From OLB19 sp964624165 (GTDB lineage Bacteria > Patescibacteriota > Minisyncoccia > Phycocordibacterales > UBA918), in contig CAZUWG010000001.1 in NCBI GenBank assembly GCA_964624165.1, forward strand, positions 37,514-101,513: 64,000 nt of DNA, written 5' to 3'. The translations under genes were made by a program, and so were the position numbers. The notes under the pieces were generated by a model that saw only the letters and a list, made by a program, of their open reading frames with translations, made no database searches and had not been told where the DNA came from. The first letter of the stretch is position 1, and every line of letters begins with the position of its first letter. This document shows positions 31,049-41,200 of the stretch, in pieces.

Positions 31049-31633
31049 ATGAGATCAATGTATAAAAAAGGATTTACCGTCCCAGAAATGATGATTGTGA
31101 TTGGGATTATCTCTATTTTTGCAGCTATTGTATTTACTGGATATTCAAAATATCGCGAGCGTGCGAGAGATGCTGTGCGCGAAGTTGATATAGAACGCTT
31201 GGCCGTCACTATGCGCCTTTATATAGAGCAGTATGGCTCTGATATGGATTGTGAAGGCGGACTAAAGATAGACGGCAATATGACAGTAGTATCGTACGGT
31301 GGAGGTCCGCAGGATTGTGATGACGGAGCACAGATTTTGCAATTTATTGCAAATGAACACAACGGCATACCTCATGACCCACTTGGACCGGGTAATTTAG
31401 ATTATTATTATTACTTTGATAACTGGCATCAGTGCGCTGCTGGAGGAGCGAGTAACGCAGCAGCGATGCTATTTGCCGTGAATCTTGAAAGCCAAGATAC
31501 AAATGCTGTGACCGTGTGCGGTTCGCACGAGGGAGCACAAGGTGGGTATTTGCGTACCACAGATTATGGCGGCACTCTTACTGCAAGTCAGCCTTACGTA
31601 CGACTTGTCACTCGTTCACGAGAAACTTGGTGA
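31049..31633 (+). CDS. Type IV pilin-like protein
   Basis: 194 residues. A short leader MRSMYKKG precedes FTVPEMMIVIGIISIFAAIV, a class III signal cut at G/F with Glu at +5 and a long hydrophobic helix. The globular part includes a Cys pair (DMDCEGG, PQDCDDG) and a Tyr-rich loop (LDYYYYFDNWHQC). It is exported through type IV pilus or pseudopilus machinery not encoded in this window. The stop overlaps the SMC start (TGATG), so the two are translationally coupled. Confidence 0.83.
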   Translation: MRSMYKKGFTVPEMMIVIGIISIFAAIVFTGYSKYRERARDAVREVDIERLAVTMRLYIEQYGSDMDCEGGLKIDGNMTVVSYGGGPQDCDDGAQILQFIANEHNGIPHDPLGPGNLDYYYYFDNWHQCAAGGASNAAAMLFAVNLESQDTNAVTVCGSHEGAQGGYLRTTDYGGTLTASQPYVRLVTRSRETW

Positions 31634-33831
31634 TGCAGCTTAAACAACTTTCAATTAACGGATTTAAATCATTCGCCAAAAAAGGTGAGCTTGAGTTCGT
31701 GTCGCCAGTTACGGCGATTGTAGGGCCAAATGGTTCGGGTAAGAGTAATGTCGCCGAAGCCTTCCGTTTTGTGCTTGGTGAGCAAAGCAATAAGGGTATG
31801 CGCGCCAAAAGCGGCGCTGACCTTATCTTTAATGGTTCAGAAAAGGTGGCACGTTCTAGTCGGGCCTCTGTTGAAGTGCTTTTAGATAATAGTGCGCGGG
31901 TGTTTCCGCTCGATTTTGACGAAGTCAAAATCGAGCGGATCGTCCATCGTGATGGCCAAAACGAGTACCTCCTAAACGATTCTAAGGTGCGTTTGAAAGA
32001 CGTGCAGGAGGTATTAGCAGCTGCCAATATCGGTCCTTCCGGACATCATATCATCTCTCAAGGTGAAGCTGATCGGGTACTGACGGCCTCGCCAAAAGAG
32101 CGTCGAGAAATGATCGAAGATGCGCTTGGGTTAAAGGTCTACCAATATAAAAAACAGGAGGCAGAAAAAAAGCTTCAAAAGACAGTTGAAAATATTGAAA
32201 AAGTAGAATCACTGCGGAGGGAGGTGGCACCTCATTTAAAGTTTCTTGAACGGCAAGTAGAGAAAATGGCGCGGTCGATAGCGTTGCGACAAGAGTTGGT
32301 CGGTACCTATCATGAGTATTTAAAGCGTGAGGAACGCTACCTAGAGCAGACTAGGGTGCGTCTAGAGCGGGAACAAAAAGAACCAGAGGAGCAGTTGCTT
32401 TTGCTGAAGACCACCCTCAAAGCAGTCGAAGAAAAGCTCTCCTTAGCACCAAAGCGAGCAGTAGATCCGCGCCTTGCGGAAGTGGAAGAAAAACTACATC
32501 AAAACGCATCTCAGTTGTCATCGCTTTTGCGAGAAAGTGGCAAGCTCGAAGGACAAATTTCCTATATTAGAGAAAAACAGAGTGCAAGCAAAGTAAGTGG
32601 TGAAGAAGAAAAATTAGTGCCATTTTTGAAAGTGAAGGCACTCACTGAGGAGCTTGATAAAGGTTTGGAAGATGCTCGAACACAAGCTGATGTTTTGGGT
32701 GTGCTTAAAGTGCTTGATCGTATGTCGGCTGCCTGGCGGGCGTTGGTGACAGAAGTGTCAGATAGCGAGCGAGTAGTGGGAGAAAAGGATAGAGAAGAGG
32801 AGCTGGGGGTTCTTCAGGCGTCTCTACAGGAATGTACTCAGCATATAGAAACAGTGCGCAAAAATGAGTCCGTGCTGCAAGATCAATTGCATTCATTAAA
32901 AAATGAAGCAGAGGCCGCGCGCGCTGCTGACCGCGAGTGTGAACACGAGCGGTTTCGTCTTAGTACCGAGATCGCAGCGGTGGAGCGAACGCTCACTGAG
33001 CTCACCATGAAGCGGCAAGTCCTGGAGCGAGATCGTGAGGCTTGGAAAGAAGAGCTTCAGGAAGCAGTCGCTCTTTTAGGAAGGGATGCTTCAGGCTACC
33101 GAGACTTCATAATCGAAGGTCTGGCAGATGAGGACCGCTCAGTACAGTATGATCGCAGACGTCAGCTTGAAAAACTGAAGATTCGCTTAGAAGAGGTGGG
33201 CGGAGTCGATCCTGAAGTCGAACGAGAATACAAAGAAACTAAAGAGCGCGATGCGTTTTTGGTTGGTGAAATTAATGATCTCAATACGTCGGTCGCGACT
33301 CTTAGTCAGCTGATTGCTGATTTGACCGGACAACTCAACGAGCGTTTTGTAGTAGGTATCGAAAAGATTGATACTGAGTTTCGTAAATTTTTCACTTTAA
33401 TGTTTGGTGGCGGGGAAGCAAAACTATTGCGCGTGTTGTTAAAGCAAAAAGAAGGAGATGAAGAGAGTGAGCCGGTTGAGGGGCTTGAAGTGGATGTAAA
33501 GCTTCCTAATAAGCGCGTACGGGGGCTCGAGATGCTCTCAGGCGGTGAACGGGCCCTTACCTCAATTGCGCTTATTTTTGCGATGAGTCAAGTCAATCCG
33601 CCACTCTTTATTATTCTCGATGAAACTGATGCGGCACTTGATGAAGCTAACAGTCGTCGCTATGGCGATATGATTGAAGCCTTGGCCAAGAAATCGCAGC
33701 TTATTTTGATTACACATAATCGTGAGACAATGTCGCGTGCTAGTGTGCTCTATGGAGTGACAATGGCGGGAGATGGTGTGTCTAAGCTTTTGTCGGTAAA
33801 GCTAAATGAGGCAGTGGCGCATGCGAAGTAG
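31633..33831 (+). CDS. smc: Short SMC-family ATPase
   Basis: 732 residues against about 1150-1200 for canonical SMC. The N-terminal head shows GFKSFAKKGELEFVSPVTAI, Walker A GPNGSGKSN (31-39) and the Q-loop. The C-terminal head shows LSGGERALTSIALIFAM (about 634-650) and Walker B PLFIILDETDAALDEAN. Head details match SMC rather than RecN or Rad50. The coiled-coil arms (about 165-560) are short, and no globular hinge with its conserved glycines is visible. It probably organises or segregates the chromosome, but how it dimerises is unclear. Confidence 0.8.
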   Translation: MQLKQLSINGFKSFAKKGELEFVSPVTAIVGPNGSGKSNVAEAFRFVLGEQSNKGMRAKSGADLIFNGSEKVARSSRASVEVLLDNSARVFPLDFDEVKIERIVHRDGQNEYLLNDSKVRLKDVQEVLAAANIGPSGHHIISQGEADRVLTASPKERREMIEDALGLKVYQYKKQEAEKKLQKTVENIEKVESLRREVAPHLKFLERQVEKMARSIALRQELVGTYHEYLKREERYLEQTRVRLEREQKEPEEQLLLLKTTLKAVEEKLSLAPKRAVDPRLAEVEEKLHQNASQLSSLLRESGKLEGQISYIREKQSASKVSGEEEKLVPFLKVKALTEELDKGLEDARTQADVLGVLKVLDRMSAAWRALVTEVSDSERVVGEKDREEELGVLQASLQECTQHIETVRKNESVLQDQLHSLKNEAEAARAADRECEHERFRLSTEIAAVERTLTELTMKRQVLERDREAWKEELQEAVALLGRDASGYRDFIIEGLADEDRSVQYDRRRQLEKLKIRLEEVGGVDPEVEREYKETKERDAFLVGEINDLNTSVATLSQLIADLTGQLNERFVVGIEKIDTEFRKFFTLMFGGGEAKLLRVLLKQKEGDEESEPVEGLEVDVKLPNKRVRGLEMLSGGERALTSIALIFAMSQVNPPLFIILDETDAALDEANSRRYGDMIEALAKKSQLILITHNRETMSRASVLYGVTMAGDGVSKLLSVKLNEAVAHAK

Positions 33832-34052
33832 GTTGTCTTAAATAAAAAGTGCGACTCCCCAAAGGGGAGTCGCCCATTTTATTTTATCACCAAAAAGACG
33901 TACCAAGTAAAAAAATGTCGAACGCTGTCGGCCCTGACTCCGCACTCGCACATACGCAAGGTGCGGGCGTGTAAGCTGCGCAATTTTCTGTAGTAGCTGT
34001 TGCATATAGGTGAAGACGTAAGAAAGGGAGCTTTCTTACTACTTGATTTTTA
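33832..34052. other. Intergenic region between smc and rnr
   Basis: Contains hairpin GCGACTCCCC-AAA-GGGGAGTCGC (33851-33873, then CCCATTTTATTTT), which terminates smc, and a second hairpin GTAAGAAA/TTTCTTAC (about 34029-34050) followed by a T-rich tract. No coding potential is evident. Confidence 0.65.
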
Positions 34053-34087
34053 TATACAAAGCGCGGCCGAAGGCCGCGCTTTGTATA
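34053..34087 (-). terminator. Terminator of rnr
   Basis: Perfect 16-bp stem TATACAAAGCGCGGCC / GGCCGCGCTTTGTATA with loop GAA (minus strand TTC). Confidence 0.8.
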
Positions 34088-34113
34088 AGAGACACTAATC
34101 TAAATAGTCCTAC

Positions 34114-36066
34114 TTACTTCACCAATTCCCAGTCGATTTTGCGTTCTTCGAGGTCGGCACCGATAAGCTTCATTTTTACCTCTTGACCAAGTGTAAAGGT
34201 CTCACCTGTCCGCTCACCTTTGATACGGTATTTACCTGCTTCATTACTGAAAAAGTCTTTACCAAGCTTTGAGATATGAATCAATCCTTCGGCTTTACTC
34301 TCTTTTTCTTCTACATAAACGCCCCAGTCGGCAATGCCTGTAATCATGCCGGAAAATGTCTGGCCGATTTTACCGAGCATAAATTCCACCTGCTTGTATT
34401 TGATACTATCGCGCTCACTACGTACAGCAAACTGTTCGCGCTCTGAAGAGTGCTTTGCGATACCTTCAATCTTTGATTGCTCCTTTTTACCAACTGGTAC
34501 TTTGTCGAGATATTTACGTAGTAAACGATGAGCAATGAGGTCGGGATAGCGACGAATCGGCGAGGTAAAGTGTGAATAGTATTCAAACGCAAGTCCAAAG
34601 TGTCCGATGTTTTGTGTAGAATAGACTGCCTTGGCCATGCTTCTTATGGTGACGGTTTTGATGAGGGCTTCGTTTGGGCTGCCTTCAATTTCGGCAAGCA
34701 TATTGTTGATATCTCGTGCTTTCACTGCGCCATGCTCATGCTTTAATTCAAATCCAAGGGCGTGTAAGAACGTAGCCAGCTCAATAATACGGTCCGGATC
34801 GGGAACGTCGTGAATACGGTAAATATACACGGGGTCGTGACCGCGCTTTTTACACAAGTCATTGACGTACTTTGAGACACGTTGGTTGGCAAGGAGCATA
34901 AAATCTTCAATCATCATCATAGTTTCAGTACGCACTTTGGTATAGACCGCAATCGGATAACCATGCTCATCTAGCTCAAATTTTACTTCGGGTTGTTCAA
35001 ACGCGATGGCGCCATTTTGGTAGCGCTTCTTACGGAGCAAGCGACCAAGATCCATCAAAGTTTTGAGATCATTAGCGTGACTACCCTCATTTTTATCAAG
35101 GATTTCTTGTGCATCTTCGTAGCTAAAACGCTGATCGGAATGGATGATAGTCTGATCGTACCATTCGCTGACCACTTCGGCGCGCGGTGTCATTTCAAAG
35201 ACAGCTGAAAAAGCCAGACGATCTTCGTTGGGTCGAAGGGAACAAAGGTCGTTACTTAATACCTCGGGGAGCATAGGGATGACGCGGTCAACAAGATATA
35301 TAGAAGTAGCGCGGTCGGCGGCCTCTGTATCTAAAAGCCCGCCTTCTTCTACATAATGTGAGACGTCAGCGATATGAATACCGATTTCGTAGTTGCCGTT
35401 TTCAAGCTTGCTGATCGAGAGGGCGTCGTCGAAGTCTTTGGCATCATGTGGGTCGATGGTGAATGTCAGTCGATCGCGCAAATCACGTCGCGTGCCACCG
35501 TCTTTCTTCGTTTCAGCAACGGCAGCCGTAAAAATGTCCGTCTGATTTTTGTAGAGTGCATCAGCGGCCGCGGCTATTTCCGGCGGGAATTTCTGGCTGT
35601 GACCACCAGCACGGATTATCGCCTGCATTTCAGTTTCGTGATCGCCAGCGCGACCTAAGACCTCCGCAATCACTCCTTGAGGATCTTCCATGGGATCACT
35701 CCAGGCCGCGAGCTTCATTACTACCTTCATGCCCTCATCGGCGGCCGTAGCGTCTTTAAGGATTGGTCGCACGTAAATGCGGCTATCATCGGGATGGAGG
35801 TAAAATTCGCCTTGTTCACTTTTTTTAACAATACCAATATACTCTGCTCGTTTGCGTTCCGTGATACTCGTTACTCGACCTTGTCGTCTCTCACCGGCTT
35901 TGGGTGGCAAAAGCTCAAGGGTGACTGTATCGCCATCAAGCGCTGTACCAAGATCTTCGCGTACTACTAAAATATCCTCCGCGTCTTTTGCTTGTTCGGG
36001 GAGAGTAAAAAAACCAATCCCTTTCCCACGCACCGCGATGCTTCCTTCAAATGTTTCTGTAGACAT
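34114..36066 (-). CDS. rnr: Ribonuclease R family 3'-5' exoribonuclease
   Basis: 650 residues from MSTETFEGSIAVRGKG. It has N-terminal cold-shock/OB domains. The RNB catalytic domain has DPHDAKDFDDALSI (metal-binding Asp cluster, about residue 205), GIHIADVSHYVEEGGLLD and SLRPNEDRLAFSAVFEM, and ends in TSPIRRYPDLIAHRLL. A C-terminal S1 domain follows (FSGMITGIADWGVYVEE). It degrades structured RNA 3' to 5'. The frame extends 38 codons upstream without similarity. The ATG at 36066 follows TGC-TACACT by 10 nt. Confidence 0.93.
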   Translation of the reverse strand: MSTETFEGSIAVRGKGIGFFTLPEQAKDAEDILVVREDLGTALDGDTVTLELLPPKAGERRQGRVTSITERKRAEYIGIVKKSEQGEFYLHPDDSRIYVRPILKDATAADEGMKVVMKLAAWSDPMEDPQGVIAEVLGRAGDHETEMQAIIRAGGHSQKFPPEIAAAADALYKNQTDIFTAAVAETKKDGGTRRDLRDRLTFTIDPHDAKDFDDALSISKLENGNYEIGIHIADVSHYVEEGGLLDTEAADRATSIYLVDRVIPMLPEVLSNDLCSLRPNEDRLAFSAVFEMTPRAEVVSEWYDQTIIHSDQRFSYEDAQEILDKNEGSHANDLKTLMDLGRLLRKKRYQNGAIAFEQPEVKFELDEHGYPIAVYTKVRTETMMMIEDFMLLANQRVSKYVNDLCKKRGHDPVYIYRIHDVPDPDRIIELATFLHALGFELKHEHGAVKARDINNMLAEIEGSPNEALIKTVTIRSMAKAVYSTQNIGHFGLAFEYYSHFTSPIRRYPDLIAHRLLRKYLDKVPVGKKEQSKIEGIAKHSSEREQFAVRSERDSIKYKQVEFMLGKIGQTFSGMITGIADWGVYVEEKESKAEGLIHISKLGKDFFSNEAGKYRIKGERTGETFTLGQEVKMKLIGADLEERKIDWELVK

Positions 36067-36165
36067 AGTTGAGCGAAGTGTAGCATTGACGGCTACTATT
36101 GGCCATAGTATCTTCTGAAAAAGAGTAATAATCCTTTGCGAGGGTAATACGCTTGCAGTATCACC

Positions 36166-36194
36166 TTGCGTCTTTCTCATAAATATAGTATTGT
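36166..36194 (+). promoter_or_regulatory. Promoter of rpsP
   Basis: TTGCGT at about 36166-36171, 17-nt spacer, TATTGT (36189-36194), then 9 nt to the ATG. Confidence 0.5.
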
Positions 36195-36203
36195 ACCGCC
36201 GTT

Positions 36204-36707
36204 ATGTTAATGATGAGATTACAACGAGTCGGCCGCAAAAACGATCCTACGTATCGTATTGTAGTCGTCGATAAGCGCACCGGGCCAAAGAGCAACAAGA
36301 ACATTGCAATTTTGGGTTCATACAATCCAAAACTTAATCACGTTCAAGTTGATAAAGATGCGGCTAAGGAGTGGCTATCAAAGGGTGTGCAGCCTTCAGA
36401 TACCGTGCACAATATTCTCGTCGGACAGAAAGTACTAGAAGCAAGAAAGATTAATGTGCTTCCAAAGAAATCTCCGATTGTAGATGAGGAAGCCCTCAAG
36501 AAGGCGGAAGAAGAACGTATTGCAGCAGAAGAAAAAGCAAAGGCTGACGCTGAAGCAGCTAAGGCTGCCGAGGAAGCTTCGGCAACAGAAGCAGCTCCCG
36601 AAGCGGAAACTCCAAAAGAAGAGGCTCCGGTAGAGGAGTCGACTGAAGAAGTTTCAGCACCAGAAGAAAAGGAGGCAGAAGAAGCCCCGGAAACGAAAAA
36701 AGACTAG
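36204..36707 (+). CDS. rpsP: 30S ribosomal protein S16 with long Ala/Glu tail
   Basis: 167 residues, about twice the usual 80-90. The S16 core is residues 1-85 (RLQRVGRKNDPTYRIVVVDK, then SYNPKL and AKEWLSKGVQPSDTV). Residues about 100-167 are a low-complexity Ala/Glu/Lys/Pro tail that is probably disordered and solvent-exposed. S16 is needed for assembly of the 30S body. The order rpsP-khpA-trmD follows the common bacterial cluster but without rimM. Confidence 0.93.
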   Translation: MLMMRLQRVGRKNDPTYRIVVVDKRTGPKSNKNIAILGSYNPKLNHVQVDKDAAKEWLSKGVQPSDTVHNILVGQKVLEARKINVLPKKSPIVDEEALKKAEEERIAAEEKAKADAEAAKAAEEASATEAAPEAETPKEEAPVEESTEEVSAPEEKEAEEAPETKKD

Positions 36708-36718
36708 CTTCTTGACAA

Positions 36719-36754
36719 AACAGCCGGGCTGGCATTTATGCCAGCCCGGCTGTT
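36719..36754 (+). terminator. Hairpin after rpsP
   Basis: 16-bp stem AACAGCCGGGCTGGCA / TGCCAGCCCGGCTGTT, loop TTTA. No clear T run follows, so it may be a processing or attenuation site in the operon. Confidence 0.65.
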
Positions 36755-36835
36755 GACGTATGAAGGAGACTTTATACAATTTAGATAGAGACGCAGCAAT
36801 GCGTACATTACATAGTAACCACAACAAATTGAGGT

Positions 36836-37183
36836 ATGCACGAAGAACAGCAATTTCTTGAGACGGTAGTTAAATCATTGGTTGACCATCCAGAAAGCGT
36901 AAAAATTGCGCGCACGGTAGATGAGATGGGTGTATTGTTGACGCTCGATGTACATGCGGAAGATATGGGAAAGATTATTGGTCGTAGTGGAAACACTGCA
37001 AAGGCAATCCGAACACTCCTTCGCGTGGTTGGCATGAAGCATGACGCCCGAGTAAATCTAAAAATTAATGAGCCAGAAGGCGGGCGTAATTTTTCAGCTG
37101 ATACAACTCCTGAAGCACCAGCTATGGATACTGAAGTAGCACAGGACGATATTGATCAAGCGATTGATGATTTGAAGATCTAG
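36836..37183 (+). CDS. khpA: KH-domain RNA-binding protein (KhpA/YlqC-like)
   Basis: 115 residues. The KH core holds GKIIGRSGNTAKAIRTLLRV, the GxxG nucleic-acid loop with its flanking helices. The N-terminal part (EEQQFLETVVKSLVDHPESV) matches YlqC/KhpA, and the C-terminus is an acidic tail. KhpA proteins bind many RNAs and influence cell-envelope growth in Gram-positives. The location between rpsP and trmD is the conserved one. GAGGT lies immediately before the ATG. Confidence 0.9.
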   Translation: MHEEQQFLETVVKSLVDHPESVKIARTVDEMGVLLTLDVHAEDMGKIIGRSGNTAKAIRTLLRVVGMKHDARVNLKINEPEGGRNFSADTTPEAPAMDTEVAQDDIDQAIDDLKI

Positions 37184-37200
37184 ACTGGAAAGAAATGAGC

Positions 37201-37239
37201 ATAAAACAAGGGCGGCGCTTCGCGCCGCCCTTGTTTTAT
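37201..37239 (+). terminator. Terminator after khpA
   Basis: Perfect 18-bp stem ATAAAACAAGGGCGGCGC with loop TTC. Confidence 0.8.
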
Positions 37240-37253
37240 GCTAGAGTTTTTTA

Positions 37254-37937
37254 ATGCATTTTCATATCATCACGTTATTTCCTGACGTTTGTCGTGCGTA
37301 TACTGACGCGTCGGTTATTGGGCGCGCACAAAAGACAAAAAAAGGGAAAGGAGCAAAACATCGTGGAAAAAAAATTGCAGTCAGTTATTATGATCCGCGC
37401 GAATTTTCCGACAACAAGCACAAGAAAGTTGATGACCGCCCTTACGGCGGAGGACCGGGTATGGTGATGGCTGCAGAGCCAATCCTTAAAGCATGGCAAA
37501 AAGCGGTAGGTCGAAAACAAAACCAAAAAAAAGTAAAAACACTTATTATGTCGCCGCGTGGGACGCAATTTACCAATGAGTGTGCAAAAAAATATGTTAA
37601 AAAATACGATCATTTAGTCTTGATTTCTGGTCGTTATGAAGGAATTGATGCACGCGTTATGAAAGCACTAAATGCCGAAGAAGTAAGTGTGGGAGACTAT
37701 GTGTTGACTGGCGGTGAATTGCCGGCACTTACGATTGTCGACGCTACTGCGCGACAGATTCCTGGAGTGCTTGGCGAACAAGATTCGCTTGAAGACGAAC
37801 GTGAGACAAATGGTGAAGCTTATACACGCCCTGAAACACTAACCTTTAAAAAAAAGAAGTTCACCGTTCCTGAGGTTTTGCTTCAGGGAGATCACAAAAA
37901 AATCGCCGCTTGGAGATCGCAGCAAAATGAGTCGTAG
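37254..37937 (+). CDS. trmD: tRNA (guanine-N1)-methyltransferase
   Basis: 227 residues. TrmD methylates G37 of tRNAs with G36, preventing frameshifts. MHFHIITLFPDVCRAYTDAS is the usual start, KKVDDRPYGGGPGMVMA is the tRNA-contact loop, and LISGRYEGIDARV and SVGDYVLTGGELPALTIVDA form the trefoil-knot SAM pocket. The C-terminal helical domain is complete. Confidence 0.95.
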   Translation: MHFHIITLFPDVCRAYTDASVIGRAQKTKKGKGAKHRGKKIAVSYYDPREFSDNKHKKVDDRPYGGGPGMVMAAEPILKAWQKAVGRKQNQKKVKTLIMSPRGTQFTNECAKKYVKKYDHLVLISGRYEGIDARVMKALNAEEVSVGDYVLTGGELPALTIVDATARQIPGVLGEQDSLEDERETNGEAYTRPETLTFKKKKFTVPEVLLQGDHKKIAAWRSQQNES

Positions 37938-37946
37938 TATAGATGA

Positions 37947-37966
37947 GGGCCGCACGCACGTGCGGC
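37947..37966 (+). terminator. Hairpin after trmD
   Basis: GGGCCGCAC/GTGCGGCC around CACGCAC-type centre, followed by TTC. The T tract is weak. Confidence 0.5.
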
Positions 37967-38056
37967 CTTCAGGCGTACTAAAGATATAAAATACTAAAAG
38001 CAAAGGCTTGTAAAGAAAAGTGTGAAAAAGTAGGGAATTGTAAAGTGTTTTTGTGC

Positions 38057-38084
38057 TTGCAAATTTAGGAAAAGTCTATATACT
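38057..38084 (+). promoter_or_regulatory. Promoter upstream of rpoB
   Basis: TTGCAA (38057-38062), 16-nt spacer, TATACT (38079-38084). Confidence 0.6.
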
Positions 38085-38090
38085 GCTGTG

Positions 38091-38250
38091 CATAACCAAT
38101 CCTCGAATGAGTCACGGAAGACAGAAGGGTCTTGGGAATGTGAAGCGGGTGTGAGTGACGCCCTCTATAAATCACCGCAAGTGATGCAATTACCAACCGT
38201 GCAAAAATAAATATTCAAAAATACGCCTGCGAGGCGTGTTTTTGGTGTTT
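38091..38250 (+). ncRNA. Structured rpoB leader or small RNA ending in a terminator
   Basis: From the predicted start, about 160 nt contain GTCAC/GTGAC closing a domain with AGAC/GTCT, a hairpin ATCAC-CGCAA-GTGAT (38171-38185), and at the 3' end an intrinsic terminator-like stem CAAAAATACGCCT / AGGCGTGTTTTTG (about 38217-38245). The ATG of rpoB lies 30 nt further on. It could be an attenuator governing rpoBC or an independent RNA. No known family was recognised. Confidence 0.4.
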
Positions 38251-38277
38251 CTATTGCGCATAAATGTTTACTAACGC

Positions 38278-41200
38278 ATGCCTAAAACAGATACTCAACA
38301 TTCAGGAGACGCGCTTCGTAGTGGAAAAACTGTCGGACAGCTCCCTGTGAAAGTGTTTGCGCACGTTCCAGCGCCGCGCATCGAGCTTCCAAATCTTATT
38401 GAACCACAGCTCAAGAGCTTTGAGTGGTTTATTCAAGATGGAATCAAGCAAGTGTTGAAGGAGTTTTCTCCGATCACTGACTATTCTGAAAAGAAGTTTG
38501 AGCTTGAATTTAAAAAGTACGAAATTGGTAATCCAAAGTGTGCGCCAGAATTTGCGCGCGCAAACAAGCTTACATACGACGCACCGCTTCGAGCGACGGT
38601 CATTCTCAAAAACAAAACGTTTGAAAGTGAAAAAGATCAAGAGATATTTTTGGCTGACATCCCTGTAATGACCGAAACTGGTACCTTTATCATCAACGGG
38701 GTAGAGCGTATCATTGTGCCGCAGCTGGCGCGAAGTTACGGTATTTTCTACACCACTAATGACATCAAAGGCCACACTTATTTTGGTGCAAAAATCATCC
38801 CAGCTCGCGGAGCGTGGGTTGAAATAGAGTCTGAGGCAGACGGTCTTTTATATGTAAAGATTGACCGTAAGAAAAAATTCCCTGTCACGTCACTCTTGCG
38901 CGTATTTGGACTTGAGACTGAAAAAGAGATGATCAATCTTTTCAAAGGTGTTCCACGAGGCGAGGAATACATTAAGGCCACCTTTGCGAAAGATCCTGCA
39001 AAAACAACCAGCGACTCTTATGTGGAAATCTATCGCCGACTTCGCGATGGTGATTTGGCAACCGCTGATAATGCCCGCGAATTTGTTGACTCTGTCTTCC
39101 ATGAAACTCGTTATGACCTTTCAGAGATCGGTCGTCATCACTGGAATGAGCGAAATGGCATGCCTATTACTGATAAGGCAATTAAGGAGCGCACGGTCTC
39201 ACTCGACGATTTGCGTATCATTTTGACTAATATCATTGAGAAAAACCACACAGCTGGTGCGACGCCGGATGATATTGACCACCTCGGTTTCCGTCGAGTG
39301 CGTTACTTTGGTGAAATGGCACAACAACGTGTGCGTGTTGGTTTGACTCGTATGAAGCGAAATATCCAAGATCGTATGAGTACGATTGAAGCTGAGACTT
39401 CGCTGCCGATCCAGATATTAAACCCGCGACCACTTCAAGCTGCTATTAAGGAATTCTTTACCACCAACCAGCTGTCACAGTTTGCACTTCAGCAAAATAC
39501 ACTCGGTGAGCTTGAACACCTCCGCACTATGTCGGCTCTTGGTCCCGGCGGCCTCACTCGTGAGCGTGCGAGCTTTGATGTGCGTGACGTACACACTTCT
39601 CACTACGGTCGTTTGTGTCCAATCCATACGCCAGAAGGTCCAAACATCGGTCTTATCTTGCGTCTGGCTATGTACGCTAAAGTAAATCGTTTTGGGATTA
39701 TCGAAGCGCCATACGCGAAAGTGGAAAAAGGCGTAGTCACCGATGAGATTGTGTATTTCAATGCTCACGAAGAAGAGAAATACACCATTGCGCACGCCGG
39801 TACCATGGTAGATGAAAAGGGGAAGATCAAGCAAGATCTTGTCTCAGCGCGCGTGGGTGGTGAACCACGGGTGGTGCCAAAGAAAGAAGTGGAATATATC
39901 GACGTGGCAGCGAATGAGCCTTTCTCAATTGCGACTTCAATGATTCCATTCCTCAATCATGACGACGCCAACCGAACCTTGATGGGAAGTAACATGCAAA
40001 AGCAGGCAACACCACTCGTGTTGCCCGAGGCGCCGCTTGTTGCTACTGGTATTGAAAAAATGGCCGCCCTAGACACTGGCCGCGTACTCGTCGCTAAAAA
40101 TGCTGGAGAAATTATTGAGTGTGACGCTCGTCATATTGTCATCAAGACAAAAGATGGAAAAGATGAGTACACACTTTCTACTATCCAAAAGACCAATGAC
40201 TTCTCAGCGTTTTATCATCGTCCGCAAGTGACGGTGGGTGATAAAGTGAAGCGTGGAGATTTACTGGCCGACACTACATCAACCGACCACGGACAGATCG
40301 CGGTAGGACAGAATGCTTTAGTTGCCTTTATGAGCTGGAGTGGAGCCAACTACGAAGACGCGATCGTTATTTCTGAACGTCTGGTAAAAGACAGTAAGTT
40401 TACATCAATTCATATTGAGGAGTTTGATGTGGCGGTGCGTGACACAAAGCTCGGTGCGGAAGTAACGACGCCAGATATTCCAAACGTGTCTGAAATGAAA
40501 CTTCGCAACCTCGACGAAAACGGCATCATCCGCGTCGGTGCGGAAGTGAGAGCGGGCGATATCTTGGTAGGAAAAGTGACTCCTAAAGGAGAAACGCAGC
40601 TTTCACCAGAAGAACGACTTCTGCGCTCTATTTTCGGTGAGAAAGCAAAGGATGTAAAAGATTCTTCACTCCGTCTTGAAATCGGAAAGCGTGGCCGCGT
40701 GATCGGCGTCAAAGTATTTACGCGAGAAAATGGTGACAACCTTGAAAGCGGTGTCATTAAGCGTATCCACGTCACGGTCGCGCAGATGCGTAGCGTGTCT
40801 GTAGGCGACAAACTAGCTGGACGACACGGAAACAAGGGAGTTATCTCACGCATCTTGCCTGAAGAAGATATGCCGTATATGGACGATGGACGTCCGGTCG
40901 ACGTCCTCCTGACACCACTTGGTGTACCATCTCGTATGAACCTAGGCCAGATTCTCGAGCTTCACCTTGGAATGGCTGCCAATTCGCTTGGCTACCAAGC
41001 AGTCGTGCCTCCTTTTGCGGGTGCATCTGACGAAGATGTGCGAAAAGAGCTCATTGCGGCAGGACTTCCAGACAACGGAAAGGTGCAGCTTCGCGACGGA
41101 CGCACCGGAGAAGAGTTTGCTAAAAAGACTGCCGTTGGATACATGTATATCTTGAAGCTTCACCACATGGTAGAAGATAAGATCCACATGCGTTCGATCG

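Noticed and set aside
38091..38250. SRP RNA (ffs) in the rpoB leader
   Set aside because: The conserved GGAAG/GCAG loop sequences of SRP RNA are not present.
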